DNA of 64,000 nt from Humisphaera borealis (GTDB lineage Bacteria > Planctomycetota > Phycisphaerae > Tepidisphaerales > Tepidisphaeraceae). Numbering within the stretch: position 1 is the first letter of the stretch; every line of letters begins with the position of its first letter. The position numbers were made by a program, and so were the translations under genes. The notes beneath the pieces are model-generated. The model did no database searches and was not told the DNA's origin. It saw nothing but the letters and a program-made list of their open reading frames with translations. The stretch lies in NCBI RefSeq assembly GCF_015169395.1, contig NZ_CP063458.1, forward strand, positions 1,612,001 to 1,676,000. Direction: 5' to 3'. This document shows positions 23,968 through 33,070 of the stretch, one piece after another.

Positions 23968-24226
23968 CGTTAGGGCATTCTCAGGTGAACTGACTGACGG
24001 CCTCGCATGTTAGCACTCGTATCGGGACGCGCTAAGGATGATCTTCAGATTTAGCGCACGGTTCGGTGGTCGTTAAGACGTTTCCGATCCTCGCCGCCAC
24101 ACGGAACATACGCCATCAAGGTGACGTCCTTCCGCAAGACTATCGTCCGGACGGCTCTTGGTTCGGCAGGCCGCGGATGGCGTGCCCTTCTATTCGCCGC
24201 CCGCCCACCGCACAATCTCCGGCCTC

Positions 24227-25633
24227 ATGGGATTTCACCTGGGCCGGCCCGTCTTCGCGATGATCGCCCTTACGCTCTGCGGCGGTGTCGCGATCTGGCT
24301 GCGCCCGGCAACGACCGCGCCCGCGGCACAGGTCTGGACCTTCGCCCAGGCCCATGCCGACGTCTATCAATCGCTCGCACCAGGCCTCGAACAGCAGCTC
24401 GGCGGCACGCTCGCCGTCCGACTCATTCCCAACAACGCCCTGAACGTAAGGCTGGTCTCACTGTTGATGGCCGACCGCAGCGGCGACGACCTTCCCGACG
24501 TCGTCGAAATCCGACAGGACGCGATCGGCCGATATCTCGGCCCGCCGGCGGGGCAGATCGGACTACTGCCGCTCAACCGGTTCCTGGAACGCGCCAACCC
24601 TGGTGGGATCGGCGTTCGACTCCAGGAAAGGCGACTGCTCCCCTACACAAAGGACGGACAGGTTTTCGGAATTCCCCGGGACGTCCACCCGGTGACGCTC
24701 AGCTACCGCGCCGACCTGTTCGCCGAAGCCGGCGTCGATCTTGAAACGCCGTCGCCGGGATTGGACCACGTCTCCTGGGCCGACTTCCAGCAGCGTTGCA
24801 TGAAGTTTCAGGCCTATTGGCGGGACCGCGGCGTGCGCGATCGGTGGGCGCTGGACCTGTTTTCGGCCAATGCCGATCTGCTGGCGGCGCTGCTTCTGCA
24901 GCGAGGCGTGAACCTGATTGACTCCGACGGCCGCGCGAGGCTGACCGATCCCATCGTCGTCGATGCCCTGCTGTTCTATTGCAGTATGGTCGCCGGACCG
25001 GGGCGCATCTCCACCGACTCGGTCGCCAGCGGACGCAACGTCTGGTCGAAGGATCTTGAAGCAGGGGTGATCTGTGCCCTGGTCACGCCCGACTGGCGAC
25101 TGGCGGATCTTCGTTCGGCCGCCCCCGGACTTTCCGGCAAGTGGCGGATGATCCGGCTGCCGAAGTTCTCGCCGGCCGACGCGCCAACCACCACCTGGGG
25201 CGGAACGATGATTGCCATCCCCCGCCGCTGCCGCGATCCCGAAAAATCGTGGCGCGTCATCGAGGCGCTTTACCTTTCCGACGCGGCGGCAGCGGCACAA
25301 ATTCGCGCGGTGGGCATCCTGCCCGCCACTACGCTGGCCCGCGAGGCGATGTCGCTGCTGGAAAAACCCGATCCTTACTTCCGCGGGCCGCCGCCCCTTC
25401 GGTTCTACGCCGACCTGGGACCGCAGATTCCGTCGCAGGTGCTCACAGCCGATACGGCGTTTGCGACGGCGGCGCTGGGTTATGTTCTGTCGCAAACGGT
25501 CGCCGCCGTGGGCAAGGGCGCGTCGGCCGCTGATCCTGCCTTCCGGGCCACCGTGCTCGAGTGGCTCGCCGCGAGACAGACCGACGTGGAGCGGCAGATT
25601 CGCCACGGACGACTGGCGGTAACGGCCGAATGA
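24227..25633 (+). CDS. ABC sugar transporter substrate-binding protein
   Basis: This 468-aa solute-binding protein (family 1 type) has a signal-anchor start (MGFHLGRPVFAMIALTLCGGVAIWL). Motifs of the sugar-binding family follow: GIPRDVHPVTLSYRADLFAEAGVD, WADFQQRCMKFQ, GVICALVTPDWRLADL and WGGTMIAIPRRCRDPEKSW. The ATG at 24227 was chosen because a hydrophobic signal follows directly; the frame is open to 24158. Its TGA overlaps the permease ATG (ATGA), and a second permease is coupled in turn. No lipobox Cys is clear, so anchoring is by the N-terminal helix. Confidence 0.88.
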   Translation: MGFHLGRPVFAMIALTLCGGVAIWLRPATTAPAAQVWTFAQAHADVYQSLAPGLEQQLGGTLAVRLIPNNALNVRLVSLLMADRSGDDLPDVVEIRQDAIGRYLGPPAGQIGLLPLNRFLERANPGGIGVRLQERRLLPYTKDGQVFGIPRDVHPVTLSYRADLFAEAGVDLETPSPGLDHVSWADFQQRCMKFQAYWRDRGVRDRWALDLFSANADLLAALLLQRGVNLIDSDGRARLTDPIVVDALLFYCSMVAGPGRISTDSVASGRNVWSKDLEAGVICALVTPDWRLADLRSAAPGLSGKWRMIRLPKFSPADAPTTTWGGTMIAIPRRCRDPEKSWRVIEALYLSDAAAAAQIRAVGILPATTLAREAMSLLEKPDPYFRGPPPLRFYADLGPQIPSQVLTADTAFATAALGYVLSQTVAAVGKGASAADPAFRATVLEWLAARQTDVERQIRHGRLAVTAE

Positions 25634-26562
25634 ACGCCGATACGGAATCAATCTCCCGGCAGTCGGCGGCGGCGCGGGCGAGTCTCCGCCGGTCGTGGCG
25701 TAGGCCGCTCGCACCGTATCTGTTCCTGCTTCCGTTCCTGCTGGTGTTTGCGATCTTCTTCCTGACGCCACTGCTGCAGAGCGTCGTGATGAGCGTTCGC
25801 AGCTACAGCGGCCCGCGCGAAAGCCACTTCGTCGGCACGGCTCACTACCAGTATCTGCTGCAGGACAAGCTTTTCTGGGTCGCGGTCGCCAATACCGTGA
25901 GCTACACGCTGCTGTTTCTGCTGTTCCAGGTTCCCATGTCGCTTGCGCTGGCGGTCGCACTCAACTGCGTTCATGTGCGGGTTCGAACCGCGCTGCGACT
26001 GGCGATGCTGCTGCCCTTCCTGGCCGGCAACGTGCTGGCTGCGATGTTGCTGACACTGCTTGTCGCCCCACGTCAGGGACTGATCAACCGCGCCATCGCA
26101 CTGGTCTGGCCGACGGCCGAATTGAACTGGAAGTCCGATCCCTGGCTCGCCACCGCCGCGATCGTGCTCGCCGTCCTCTGGCTCACGGTCGGGTGGGGAA
26201 TGATGTACCTGCTGGCGGCACTGCAATCGGTCAGCCGCGAGCTTTACCAAGCCGCCGAAGTCGACGGCGCGTCGGCCTGGCAGCGATTCCGCCACGTCAC
26301 ACTGCCGGGCATTCGTCCGGTGCTGGCGTATCTTGTGCTCGTTGGCACTGTGGGCGGATTGCAGCTATTTGAGCTGCCGTACCTCTTTTTCGAAGGTCTG
26401 GGCCCCAGGCTTCGCGGGCTGACCGTCATGCAGTACCTGGCGCTGTCGGGGTTCGCCCGGAGCGATCTGGGGATGGCGGCGGCTGTCGGGTGGGTGCTGG
26501 TGCTGATGATCACCCTCGCAACACTGCCGCAAATCCGCCGGATGCGCAGGGGGCTCAAGTGA
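25630..26562 (+). CDS. ABC sugar transporter permease (MalF/UgpA type)
   Basis: This 310-aa protein has six membrane spans and the binding-protein-dependent permease loop EVDGASAWQRFRHVTLPGIRPVL, which contacts the ATPase. The first span follows a basic N-terminal tail (RRSWRRPLAPYLFLLPFLLVFAIFF). Its ATG overlaps the preceding stop by 4 nt. Together with the next permease it forms the transmembrane dimer for the binding protein upstream. The likely substrate is a sugar or glycerol-derivative; this cannot be narrowed from sequence. Confidence 0.9.
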   Translation: MNADTESISRQSAAARASLRRSWRRPLAPYLFLLPFLLVFAIFFLTPLLQSVVMSVRSYSGPRESHFVGTAHYQYLLQDKLFWVAVANTVSYTLLFLLFQVPMSLALAVALNCVHVRVRTALRLAMLLPFLAGNVLAAMLLTLLVAPRQGLINRAIALVWPTAELNWKSDPWLATAAIVLAVLWLTVGWGMMYLLAALQSVSRELYQAAEVDGASAWQRFRHVTLPGIRPVLAYLVLVGTVGGLQLFELPYLFFEGLGPRLRGLTVMQYLALSGFARSDLGMAAAVGWVLVLMITLATLPQIRRMRRGLK

Positions 26563-27362
26563 TCGCCAGAAACCGAAGAATCTCGTTTCTGCTCCACGCG
26601 ATCCTGCTCATCGCCGCCGCCGTGATGCTGGTGCCGCTAGCGTGGATGCTCTGGGCGGCACTGACGCGGCCGGACACCACCGGCGTCACGACCGCGAACT
26701 TCACCGTCCTGCTCGAACGCCACCCTTTCGGCAACTGGCTCGTCAACAGCCTGTTCGTCTCGGCCGCACAAACCGTGCTGGTGGTCGTAACCAGTTCACT
26801 CGGCGGCTTTGCGCTGGCGAAGTATCGATTCGCCGGCCGACGACTGGTCATGGCGCTGATGCTCGCCACGTTGTTCCTGCCCTTCCAGGTGCTGCTTCCG
26901 TCGGCGTACGACCTGATGATCCGCCTGGGCTGGATCGACACCTTCGCGGCCGTCGTGGTGCCGGGGTCGGTCAGCGCATTCGGAACGTTTCTGTTCATGC
27001 AGGCATCGGATGCAATTCCGGATGAGTTGATCGCCGCGGCGCGCATTGACGGATGCTCCGAGTTCCGCGTCTGGTGGGAGGTCGCTTTGCCAATTCTCAG
27101 GCCGATGACCGGCGCGTACACCCTGCTGGCGTTCGTTGCGTCGTGGAACAGCTACCTCTGGCCGGCGACCGTGCTTTTGAACGAATCGCGATACACCCTG
27201 GCGGTCGGTCTGGCGAACCTGATCGGGCTCCCCGAGTACGAGTCGCAGTTCGGCGTGCTGATGGCCGCAACACTTCTGGGACTGTTGCCGGTCGTGGCGC
27301 TCTTTGCGTGGCTGCAAAAGGAGTTCGTCGGCGGCTTGGCGAGCGGCGCGGTGAAGGAGTAG
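26559..27362 (+). CDS. ABC sugar transporter permease (MalG/UgpE type)
   Basis: This 267-aa permease starts at GTG 26559, overlapping the previous TGA by 4 nt. It has six hydrophobic spans and the conserved loop AARIDGCSEFRVWWEVALPILRP. It matches the second permease of a carbohydrate importer in order and orientation. No ATP-binding subunit gene follows; the unit ends in a strong terminator, so a shared ATPase elsewhere in the genome probably powers it. Confidence 0.9.
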   Translation: MIARNRRISFLLHAILLIAAAVMLVPLAWMLWAALTRPDTTGVTTANFTVLLERHPFGNWLVNSLFVSAAQTVLVVVTSSLGGFALAKYRFAGRRLVMALMLATLFLPFQVLLPSAYDLMIRLGWIDTFAAVVVPGSVSAFGTFLFMQASDAIPDELIAAARIDGCSEFRVWWEVALPILRPMTGAYTLLAFVASWNSYLWPATVLLNESRYTLAVGLANLIGLPEYESQFGVLMAATLLGLLPVVALFAWLQKEFVGGLASGAVKE

Positions 27363-27419
27363 TGGAAGAGTATCGCGGCGCTTGAGTGACGCTGGGCAAC
27401 GAAACACGCCGGTTAACGA

Positions 27420-27457
27420 AACGCGGCACGGGCATGATGTCATGCCCGTGCCGCGTT
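27420..27457. terminator. Strong bidirectional terminator
   Basis: An 18-bp perfect stem (27420-27437 with 27440-27457; key core GGCACGGGCATGA) closes a 2-nt loop. TTGTTATTT follows it on the plus strand. It lies between the transporter operon and the convergent protease gene and can terminate both. Confidence 0.85.
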
Positions 27458-27485
27458 GTTATTTCCATCCTGTCGAACGCCCGGC

Positions 27486-29987
27486 TTACGCCTTGAACGT
27501 TCCGCGGAAGACTGGCTCGAGCCCTTCGACCGGCTCGCCACCGGGGTTGTACAGGCTGAAGCGGTTGATGAACGTACCGGAAACGTGCTCCTTGCCCTTG
27601 CTGTCGCGGGCCACCTTGCCGGTAAAGTTCAGGTCAATCCGCCAGGTGCGAATCTCGCCATTGGCCAGTGGCGGCTGACTGTCATCCAAGCCCGCATCAA
27701 AGAAGCCCGGCGTGGGGTTGGGCGCGGGGCCCGGCGGCGGCGGCGGGCTGGTCGGATCGGTCGGGGCGGGGATGTCTGTCGGCCGGAGCAGAATCGTGAT
27801 GTCCACTCGGCCGGTTCCCGTCACCGTGTTGTCTTCCAGTCGAACCAGCGTCACCGGAAGGATGTTGCTGATCTGGATGAAGGTATCGAGCGGATCAATC
27901 TGATGCCCACTTGTGTTGCCGCCGATCGACGTGATGTCGGGCGGATACGGCGTGGTCGATGTATTGGGCGGCGTCAGGACCATCGCCAACTGGTTGTTTC
28001 CGGCGACGGCACCTGTGCCGTTGATAAACCCGCCGGCCCCGCTGGACAGCGAACCGACCTTGGTGATCGCTTCCTTAAACTCGCCGAACCACTGCAGGTT
28101 CCGCGACGAGATTGCCGTCAAGCCGGCCGACGCCAGGCGATCGATCAGCAACTGTGCCTTGGGCGAGCCGTTACCGGTGACCAGGTCGTAACCGGCGACG
28201 GCAGTCTTGGTGCCGCTGGTGCCACCGACGATATCGGTGAAGTACCCGCCGGGGTAGACGCGGTTCAGGTCGTAGATGACATCGTTGAAGCTCTGACCGA
28301 TGAACCCGCGCTGACGGCCGGCGCGCTGCTCGTTGGCCAGCACGATCAGGCCGGCGGCTATCGGGGAGGCCGCCGAGGTACCACCGGCACCGCCGGGCAG
28401 CCAGCCGCTGTCGTTGGTCAGATCACCGTCCACGTCGCCGAAGCCACTGGCGATATAGACCGACAAGCCCGAGTTGGGGTCGGCATTGAACGCCAGGTCA
28501 GGGGTGGCCCGGCGGGCGACCTGCGTACCGCTGACGGTGGTGCCGTTCTGGAAGGCGGGGCGCGGATAGCTCGCCACGCCGACGATACCGCCGCCGCCCA
28601 GCGTCCAGCCCGTTTCGTTGCCCGTCAGGCCGCCGAGCGTATCGCGCTGAAGCGACGTACCGCCGACGCTCACCACGTACGGGCTGACCGACGGATAGCT
28701 CAGCACGCTGGCGTCGCCGGAACCGGCGACGAACGTCACCGTCTTGGCGGCTTTGCGGGTGAAGGAGGCGTCGAGGTAAGCCTGGAGGGACGGGTTCAAT
28801 TCGCCGGTCTGCGAACCGAAGCTCATGACCGCCACACCGCCGCCGTGCCGCGACACCAGCGTATCGACGGCCTTGTCCACCGCCGCAAACAGGTCGGTGA
28901 ACAGGTCAGAATCGGCCAGCACGAGGTAGAGCTGGGCGAGCGGCGCGATCGCGTGGATCCATTCGAGCTGCAACGCAGCTTCGGCTTCCCAGCCGCGCTG
29001 CGGATCGGGATCGGTCTGTGGCGTGGTCGCACCGGCATTGATGATCGCCAGCGTATTGGTATCGACCTGTGGGAGCCCGAACTGCGTCGAGAAGGTGTTG
29101 ACCGACGTGTTGATCGAGCTGGACTGGATGTTGTACGGGATAACAACCGCGACCGCCTGGCCGGCGCCGCGGTTGGTGTAGGTCTGGTCGGCCAGGTCGC
29201 CGAACGCGTACTGCGTGCGGACCTGGGTCGGGGTCAGGCCGGTGACGCTGCCGAACACCTGGAGGGGAACGGCGCCTTCGGTCGTCGTGGGACGGGCCGC
29301 GACGGTAGACTGCAGGTTGCGCTTGGTGGTGCCGGCGTCGTCGGTATCACCGACGTCGTTGCCGGCGTTGTAGACGTTCTTGCCACTGCCGCCGACCAGG
29401 CGATCGACGCCACGTCCACCGGTCAGTCGGTCGTTGCCGGCGGCACCGTCGACGTAGTCGGCGCCGTTGCCACCCTGCACCAGGTCGTTGCCGCCACCGC
29501 CGTACAGGTGGTCGTCGCCGTTGCCGCCGCTGATCTTGTCGGCTCCGCCGCCGCCGTCGATCGTGACATCACCGACTTCGTACTGGGCGGTATCGAAGAC
29601 GCTGATCGCGTCTGCTCCGCCGAGGCCCAGAATGGTAACCTTGGTGACGGCGTCGTTGACCTGGTAGTTCGTGCCGTTGAGGGTGAACTTGAGGCCGTCG
29701 GCGTTGCGCGAGACTTCAATCTTGTCGGCCTTCTTGGTGCCATAGAAGGTCAGCTCGCCGCCGACAACGACAGGACCGACCGTCGCCGACAGGAACTGCC
29801 GGACTTCAAGCCTTTCGCAGACGGCGATCGAAGCGCCGGCCCGGGCAGTCGGGGCACGATCACCCGCCGGAGCTTGAAAGACGCCGGCAAGCTGCGCGGC
29901 AACGCGACGGGCTGCAGACCCGAGGCGGCTCGAACGCCGCAGGCCACTGTTTTCGCAAGCCGGACCCGGGTGATGGATGGTTCCCAC
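27486..29987 (-). CDS. S53 (sedolisin)-like protease with RTX-type repeats
   Basis: This 833-aa secreted protein starts at GTG 29987, with AAGGAG 6 nt upstream; the frame stays open to 30176 but that region has no better start. Near residues 60-70 is RLEVRQFLSA, a motif typical of planctomycete exported proteins. Calcium-binding glycine repeats follow at about 120-205 (GGNGDDHLYGGGGNDLVQ). The peptidase domain (about 255-620) has FVAGSGDAS and the catalytic Ser538 in GGTSAASP. The position expected to be the second acidic residue in E-x3-D is Gln340 (E336-A-A-L-Q), so activity may be impaired or altered. The C-terminal part has a Pro-rich linker and a beta domain. Confidence 0.8.
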   Translation of the reverse strand: MGTIHHPGPACENSGLRRSSRLGSAARRVAAQLAGVFQAPAGDRAPTARAGASIAVCERLEVRQFLSATVGPVVVGGELTFYGTKKADKIEVSRNADGLKFTLNGTNYQVNDAVTKVTILGLGGADAISVFDTAQYEVGDVTIDGGGGADKISGGNGDDHLYGGGGNDLVQGGNGADYVDGAAGNDRLTGGRGVDRLVGGSGKNVYNAGNDVGDTDDAGTTKRNLQSTVAARPTTTEGAVPLQVFGSVTGLTPTQVRTQYAFGDLADQTYTNRGAGQAVAVVIPYNIQSSSINTSVNTFSTQFGLPQVDTNTLAIINAGATTPQTDPDPQRGWEAEAALQLEWIHAIAPLAQLYLVLADSDLFTDLFAAVDKAVDTLVSRHGGGVAVMSFGSQTGELNPSLQAYLDASFTRKAAKTVTFVAGSGDASVLSYPSVSPYVVSVGGTSLQRDTLGGLTGNETGWTLGGGGIVGVASYPRPAFQNGTTVSGTQVARRATPDLAFNADPNSGLSVYIASGFGDVDGDLTNDSGWLPGGAGGTSAASPIAAGLIVLANEQRAGRQRGFIGQSFNDVIYDLNRVYPGGYFTDIVGGTSGTKTAVAGYDLVTGNGSPKAQLLIDRLASAGLTAISSRNLQWFGEFKEAITKVGSLSSGAGGFINGTGAVAGNNQLAMVLTPPNTSTTPYPPDITSIGGNTSGHQIDPLDTFIQISNILPVTLVRLEDNTVTGTGRVDITILLRPTDIPAPTDPTSPPPPPGPAPNPTPGFFDAGLDDSQPPLANGEIRTWRIDLNFTGKVARDSKGKEHVSGTFINRFSLYNPGGEPVEGLEPVFRGTFKA

Positions 29988-30464
29988 TGCTGACTCCTTG
30001 GCCTCTCGCCGTCGACCACACCAGGCACAACCGGTGCGGCGTCGATCGGACTCGGGAACAATTCGGGAGCTGGGCCCGACTGTCGTTCCCGTCACAAACA
30101 CAAAACGTACGCGAAACACTACTTGAGCGCTAAATGCTACTTCGAGCGATCGAAGCACCAAAGCGGACCGAACCAATCAACGAAGCCAAAGTGGCTTACG
30201 AGCCGGATGGGAAGACCGCCGCACCTGCGTCGGTCCGAGGTTTTAGCCCTCCGCCCGCGACAAACACCGCCTGCTTCGTCTTCTTAACAACGTCGCCCGA
30301 CCGCCGGCCCTTTCCGGAAGTCCATCCGTCAAAAGGACCTGCAAGATGATGCACCTGTGCCTCGGGGACCGCGCCAGCCGACACCACTTGGCGGGCGTTG
30401 GCCGCATGTTAAGCACAAGGGGCGGCATCAAGCAAGAACATTCGGTCTCCTATCGGTCCGTCGG
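29988..30464. other. 477-bp intergenic stretch
   Basis: Both flanking genes are on the minus strand; this gap presumably holds the promoter of the protease and the 3' end of the zinc-ribbon membrane gene. I see no gene with a ribosome site and no clear hairpin. An in-frame upstream extension of the protease frame covers part of it (29988-30176) but lacks signal features. Confidence 0.3.
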
Positions 30465-31625
30465 TTAGACCCCGGAACGGTCTGCCAACTTCCCGTCTGG
30501 AAGGTTTACCCCAAACGCACCGGCGATGCCGCTGCGCCCCTCCCAGTCCGCGTGACGGGCGAGGATCGCCGTGGACAGCAGGGGAAACGCAAACAGGTGT
30601 AAACCCGTGACTGCCAGCGGCAGGGCTACCCAGCTTAACAGTGTGTTCCGGTTCGACACGATCGGCATCAACCGATCGTGAAACGCCGGGTCGCCCCGCG
30701 CAAACGCCGCCGCCAGCACCTCCGCCTGGCGATGCCGCATAAACCGGAACCAGAAGACCATCCCGAATACCGCATTGACGATGTAAAGCCCGATCGCGCT
30801 GATCCAGAACACGATTCCCGCAGTCTCGGTGCCGTCCCAATGCAGATAGATCGAACTGACGCGATGGTACCTCGGTGCCCGGGAGTCGTCCGACCCGTCG
30901 GTCGCGACAAACTCGTAAGGCGGATGCTCGTACGACGACATGCGGTCACTCGAACGCTGATATTGTGGAAGGCCGACGATCAAACCTTCCCGCCCGTCCT
31001 CGCGATAGCTCGACGTCGAATACGTCATCTCGTCGTACGCCCAGGTCGGATAGTTGATCCAGAACGATTCATACGCGTCCGGCGACGATACATAGACGTA
31101 TCCGGTCGCCTGGCGGACTTCGAGAACCTGTTCCACGGCGCGCTCATATCGGATGGGTTTCGGGGCCTGCGTCGGCACGATGAATAGCGCGTAGCCGCAC
31201 GTGACGGCCAGCGCCAGGCTCAGCAGCATCGGCAGAATCCCGGCCGTCGAAACGCGTCCCGCACTCGTCGCCAGGCGATCCAGGACCGCGCGCCCCTCCG
31301 GCGACTGCTGCGCCCGAGGCGTTTGCAGCGCCGGCGACTGCAGATGAACCGACACGTGCCGGCGAAGCCGGTTGTTCGCCGCCATCAACAGAATCGGGTG
31401 CGTGAAGGGTGCCAGCGGAAACAGGATCGTCCAGAGAATCGCCCGACCCCAGCCGCCCTGCGCCGACGTTCGCTCGATGCGCGCGGTCCACTCGGCCGGC
31501 GGCGCGGCGGATCCCACAATCGGCGGCGGCCCACCCTGGACGCCCCGCTGCCCCGCCCCGCAGACCGGGCAGAAAGCCGCCTCGGCCACGCGCAAACTCG
31601 CCCGACATTTCCAACAGCTGTTCAT
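30465..31625 (-). CDS. Zinc-ribbon membrane protein
   Basis: This 386-aa protein starts MNSCWKCRASLRVAEAAFCPVCGAG, a classic zinc-ribbon (CxxC...CxxC) at the N-terminus. Hydrophobic spans follow near residues 60-80 (ILWTILFPLAPFTHPILLMAAN), 130-150 (GILPMLLSLALAVTCGYALFIV), 270-290 and 335-360. A polar domain between the second and third spans (about 155-260) contains GYVYVSSPDAYESFWINYPTWAYDE and is likely extracytoplasmic. The start is ATG at 31625. It is divergent from the 99-aa gene that follows. Function unknown. Confidence 0.7.
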   Translation of the reverse strand: MNSCWKCRASLRVAEAAFCPVCGAGQRGVQGGPPPIVGSAAPPAEWTARIERTSAQGGWGRAILWTILFPLAPFTHPILLMAANNRLRRHVSVHLQSPALQTPRAQQSPEGRAVLDRLATSAGRVSTAGILPMLLSLALAVTCGYALFIVPTQAPKPIRYERAVEQVLEVRQATGYVYVSSPDAYESFWINYPTWAYDEMTYSTSSYREDGREGLIVGLPQYQRSSDRMSSYEHPPYEFVATDGSDDSRAPRYHRVSSIYLHWDGTETAGIVFWISAIGLYIVNAVFGMVFWFRFMRHRQAEVLAAAFARGDPAFHDRLMPIVSNRNTLLSWVALPLAVTGLHLFAFPLLSTAILARHADWEGRSGIAGAFGVNLPDGKLADRSGV

Positions 31626-31779
31626 GGCGGTCACCCGTGGCAATGGTACCATCTCCATCTGCCCCGGAGAACTCTCAACTGCATTCACAGCGTCATTGGT
31701 GGTGCAGGCTTCAGCCTGCATTGGCATCGCACGAAAGCCGTCCTGGCATTCCTTTCCCGAAGCTCGTTCAAGGCGAACC

Positions 31780-32079
31780 ATGCGTGAAATCGGCTCGACC
31801 GAAGTCGCCGGCACCCGCTACACCGCCGTCTGGGCGATGCTCTGCGCAATCGACCGCGACACCTACCCCAAAAGCACGGCACTGGCGCTGGCCGTTCGCT
31901 CGGCCGACGGTCGCAACGAGGCGATCATCCGCCGCAACGCCCGCCTGGCCGATGTCGAAGCCGCCCTGCAGCGATTGCGCGATCTCGGCTTCAAGGATCC
32001 CCAGCTTTCGGCGTTGTTCGCCCACAAGGGCAAGGACATTTCGCAGCACGTGAAGGTGCTGGTCTCACGCCTGAACTGA
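31780..32079 (+). CDS. Small hypothetical protein
   Basis: This 99-aa protein (MREIGSTEVAGTRYTAVWAMLCAIDRDTYPK...) is helical with conserved-looking charged patches; no signal peptide or membrane span is visible. ATG at 31780 is preceded by AAGGCGAACC, a weak Shine-Dalgarno. It lies head-to-head with the zinc-ribbon membrane gene, 154 bp apart, sharing a promoter region. Family not recognised. Confidence 0.6.
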   Translation: MREIGSTEVAGTRYTAVWAMLCAIDRDTYPKSTALALAVRSADGRNEAIIRRNARLADVEAALQRLRDLGFKDPQLSALFAHKGKDISQHVKVLVSRLN

Positions 32080-32174
32080 CGCACCTGCGACTTTTCCCGC
32101 ACCGGCGCGTCAGGGCAGTTGAACAGCCGTCGAGCAATCGTCGCAAGTCGGTAGACCGCCTACGCCAGGGAACC

Positions 32175-32789
32175 ATGACCAAGCGAATCATCTGCGCCGC
32201 GATCGCCTCATCCCTCCTTCTCGGCTGCGCCTCCAAACCTCAGTCGCCGTCGGCCGCCAAGACGGCAGGTTCCTCGGTCGCCGCGACGGCCCCTTCGGCT
32301 GTGACGGCGTCGGAACTGCTCACGACGTACCCCAAGCTCCGGCTTCTCACGCCCGAACCCGTTTACGTCAATCTAGAGTTGGCCCGGCTCTGCCGTGGCG
32401 CGAACGAGGCCGACCTGCGTTCCGCTCGGAAGACCGCCGGTCCGCACGCCCATTCAACCATCCGAATCTACATGAATGCCCTCGCCGCCGACGCCTTCCC
32501 GAGGTCGAAGAACGCCTATCCGGTGGGCTCGGTCATCGTGAAAGAGAAATCCCCCCTGTGGTACACCGACGCCAGTGACAAACAGATCACGCTCCCCGCC
32601 GGCGTGGGCGGCATGATCAAACGCGCGCCCGGCTACGACCCGAAGTACGGCGACTGGGAATACTTCTACGCCGAGGAAAACGCCAAGACCGAAGTCGGCC
32701 GCATCGACTCCTGCCGCGACTGCCACAGCGGTGCCTCGTCGCGGGACTACGTCTTCGGCCAATGGGCGTCACCCGCCGCCGGCGAATGA
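32175..32789 (+). CDS. Cytochrome P460-family lipoprotein
   Basis: This 204-aa protein starts with a lipoprotein signal (MTKRIICAAIASSLLLGC, Cys at about 18). A P460-like domain follows with IYMNALAADAF, YPVGSVIVKEK and WEYFYAEE, and near the C-terminus the c-type haem-binding CRDCH motif. Family members are periplasmic haem proteins, some oxidising hydroxylamine or detoxifying NO. A hairpin terminator follows. The gene stands alone; no nitrogen-metabolism partner is nearby, so a precise role is open. Confidence 0.82.
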   Translation: MTKRIICAAIASSLLLGCASKPQSPSAAKTAGSSVAATAPSAVTASELLTTYPKLRLLTPEPVYVNLELARLCRGANEADLRSARKTAGPHAHSTIRIYMNALAADAFPRSKNAYPVGSVIVKEKSPLWYTDASDKQITLPAGVGGMIKRAPGYDPKYGDWEYFYAEENAKTEVGRIDSCRDCHSGASSRDYVFGQWASPAAGE

Positions 32790-32845
32790 CCCGCCGCAAG
32801 CAAATCACTTACCTCCCATGTCCGCCCGAGACGCGCCACGGGAAC

Positions 32846-32872
32846 GCCGAGCTCCAGCTCGGCTCTTTCTTT
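32846..32872 (+). terminator. Intrinsic terminator after cytochrome P460 gene
   Basis: GCCGAGCT (32846-32853) pairs with AGCTCGGC (32856-32863) across a 2-nt loop and is followed by TCTTTCTTT (32864-32872), a canonical Rho-independent terminator. Confidence 0.8.
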
Positions 32873-33070
32873 GATAAAGCGATTCGGTGAGCAGTGCATC
32901 ATCTTATGGCAATTCGGGGAACCCCCATTTTAGGCCCCTCTCCCTTGTCCGATGATATCCATAAGGATCGCGGCTGAATTATGCTCAATGCAGCACAGGT
33001 AGGCTCCTGGTGGGTCATGCAATCTTCCGTCGCGCCAAGAGCATAAAAGCGCAAAAGGCCATAATCCGTC

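Noticed and set aside
27456-29993. 845-codon plus-strand frame opposite the S53-like protease
   Set aside because: Repeated Gly/Val/Asp low-complexity from translating the RTX repeats backwards; the minus strand has the protease motifs and an AAGGAG-led start.
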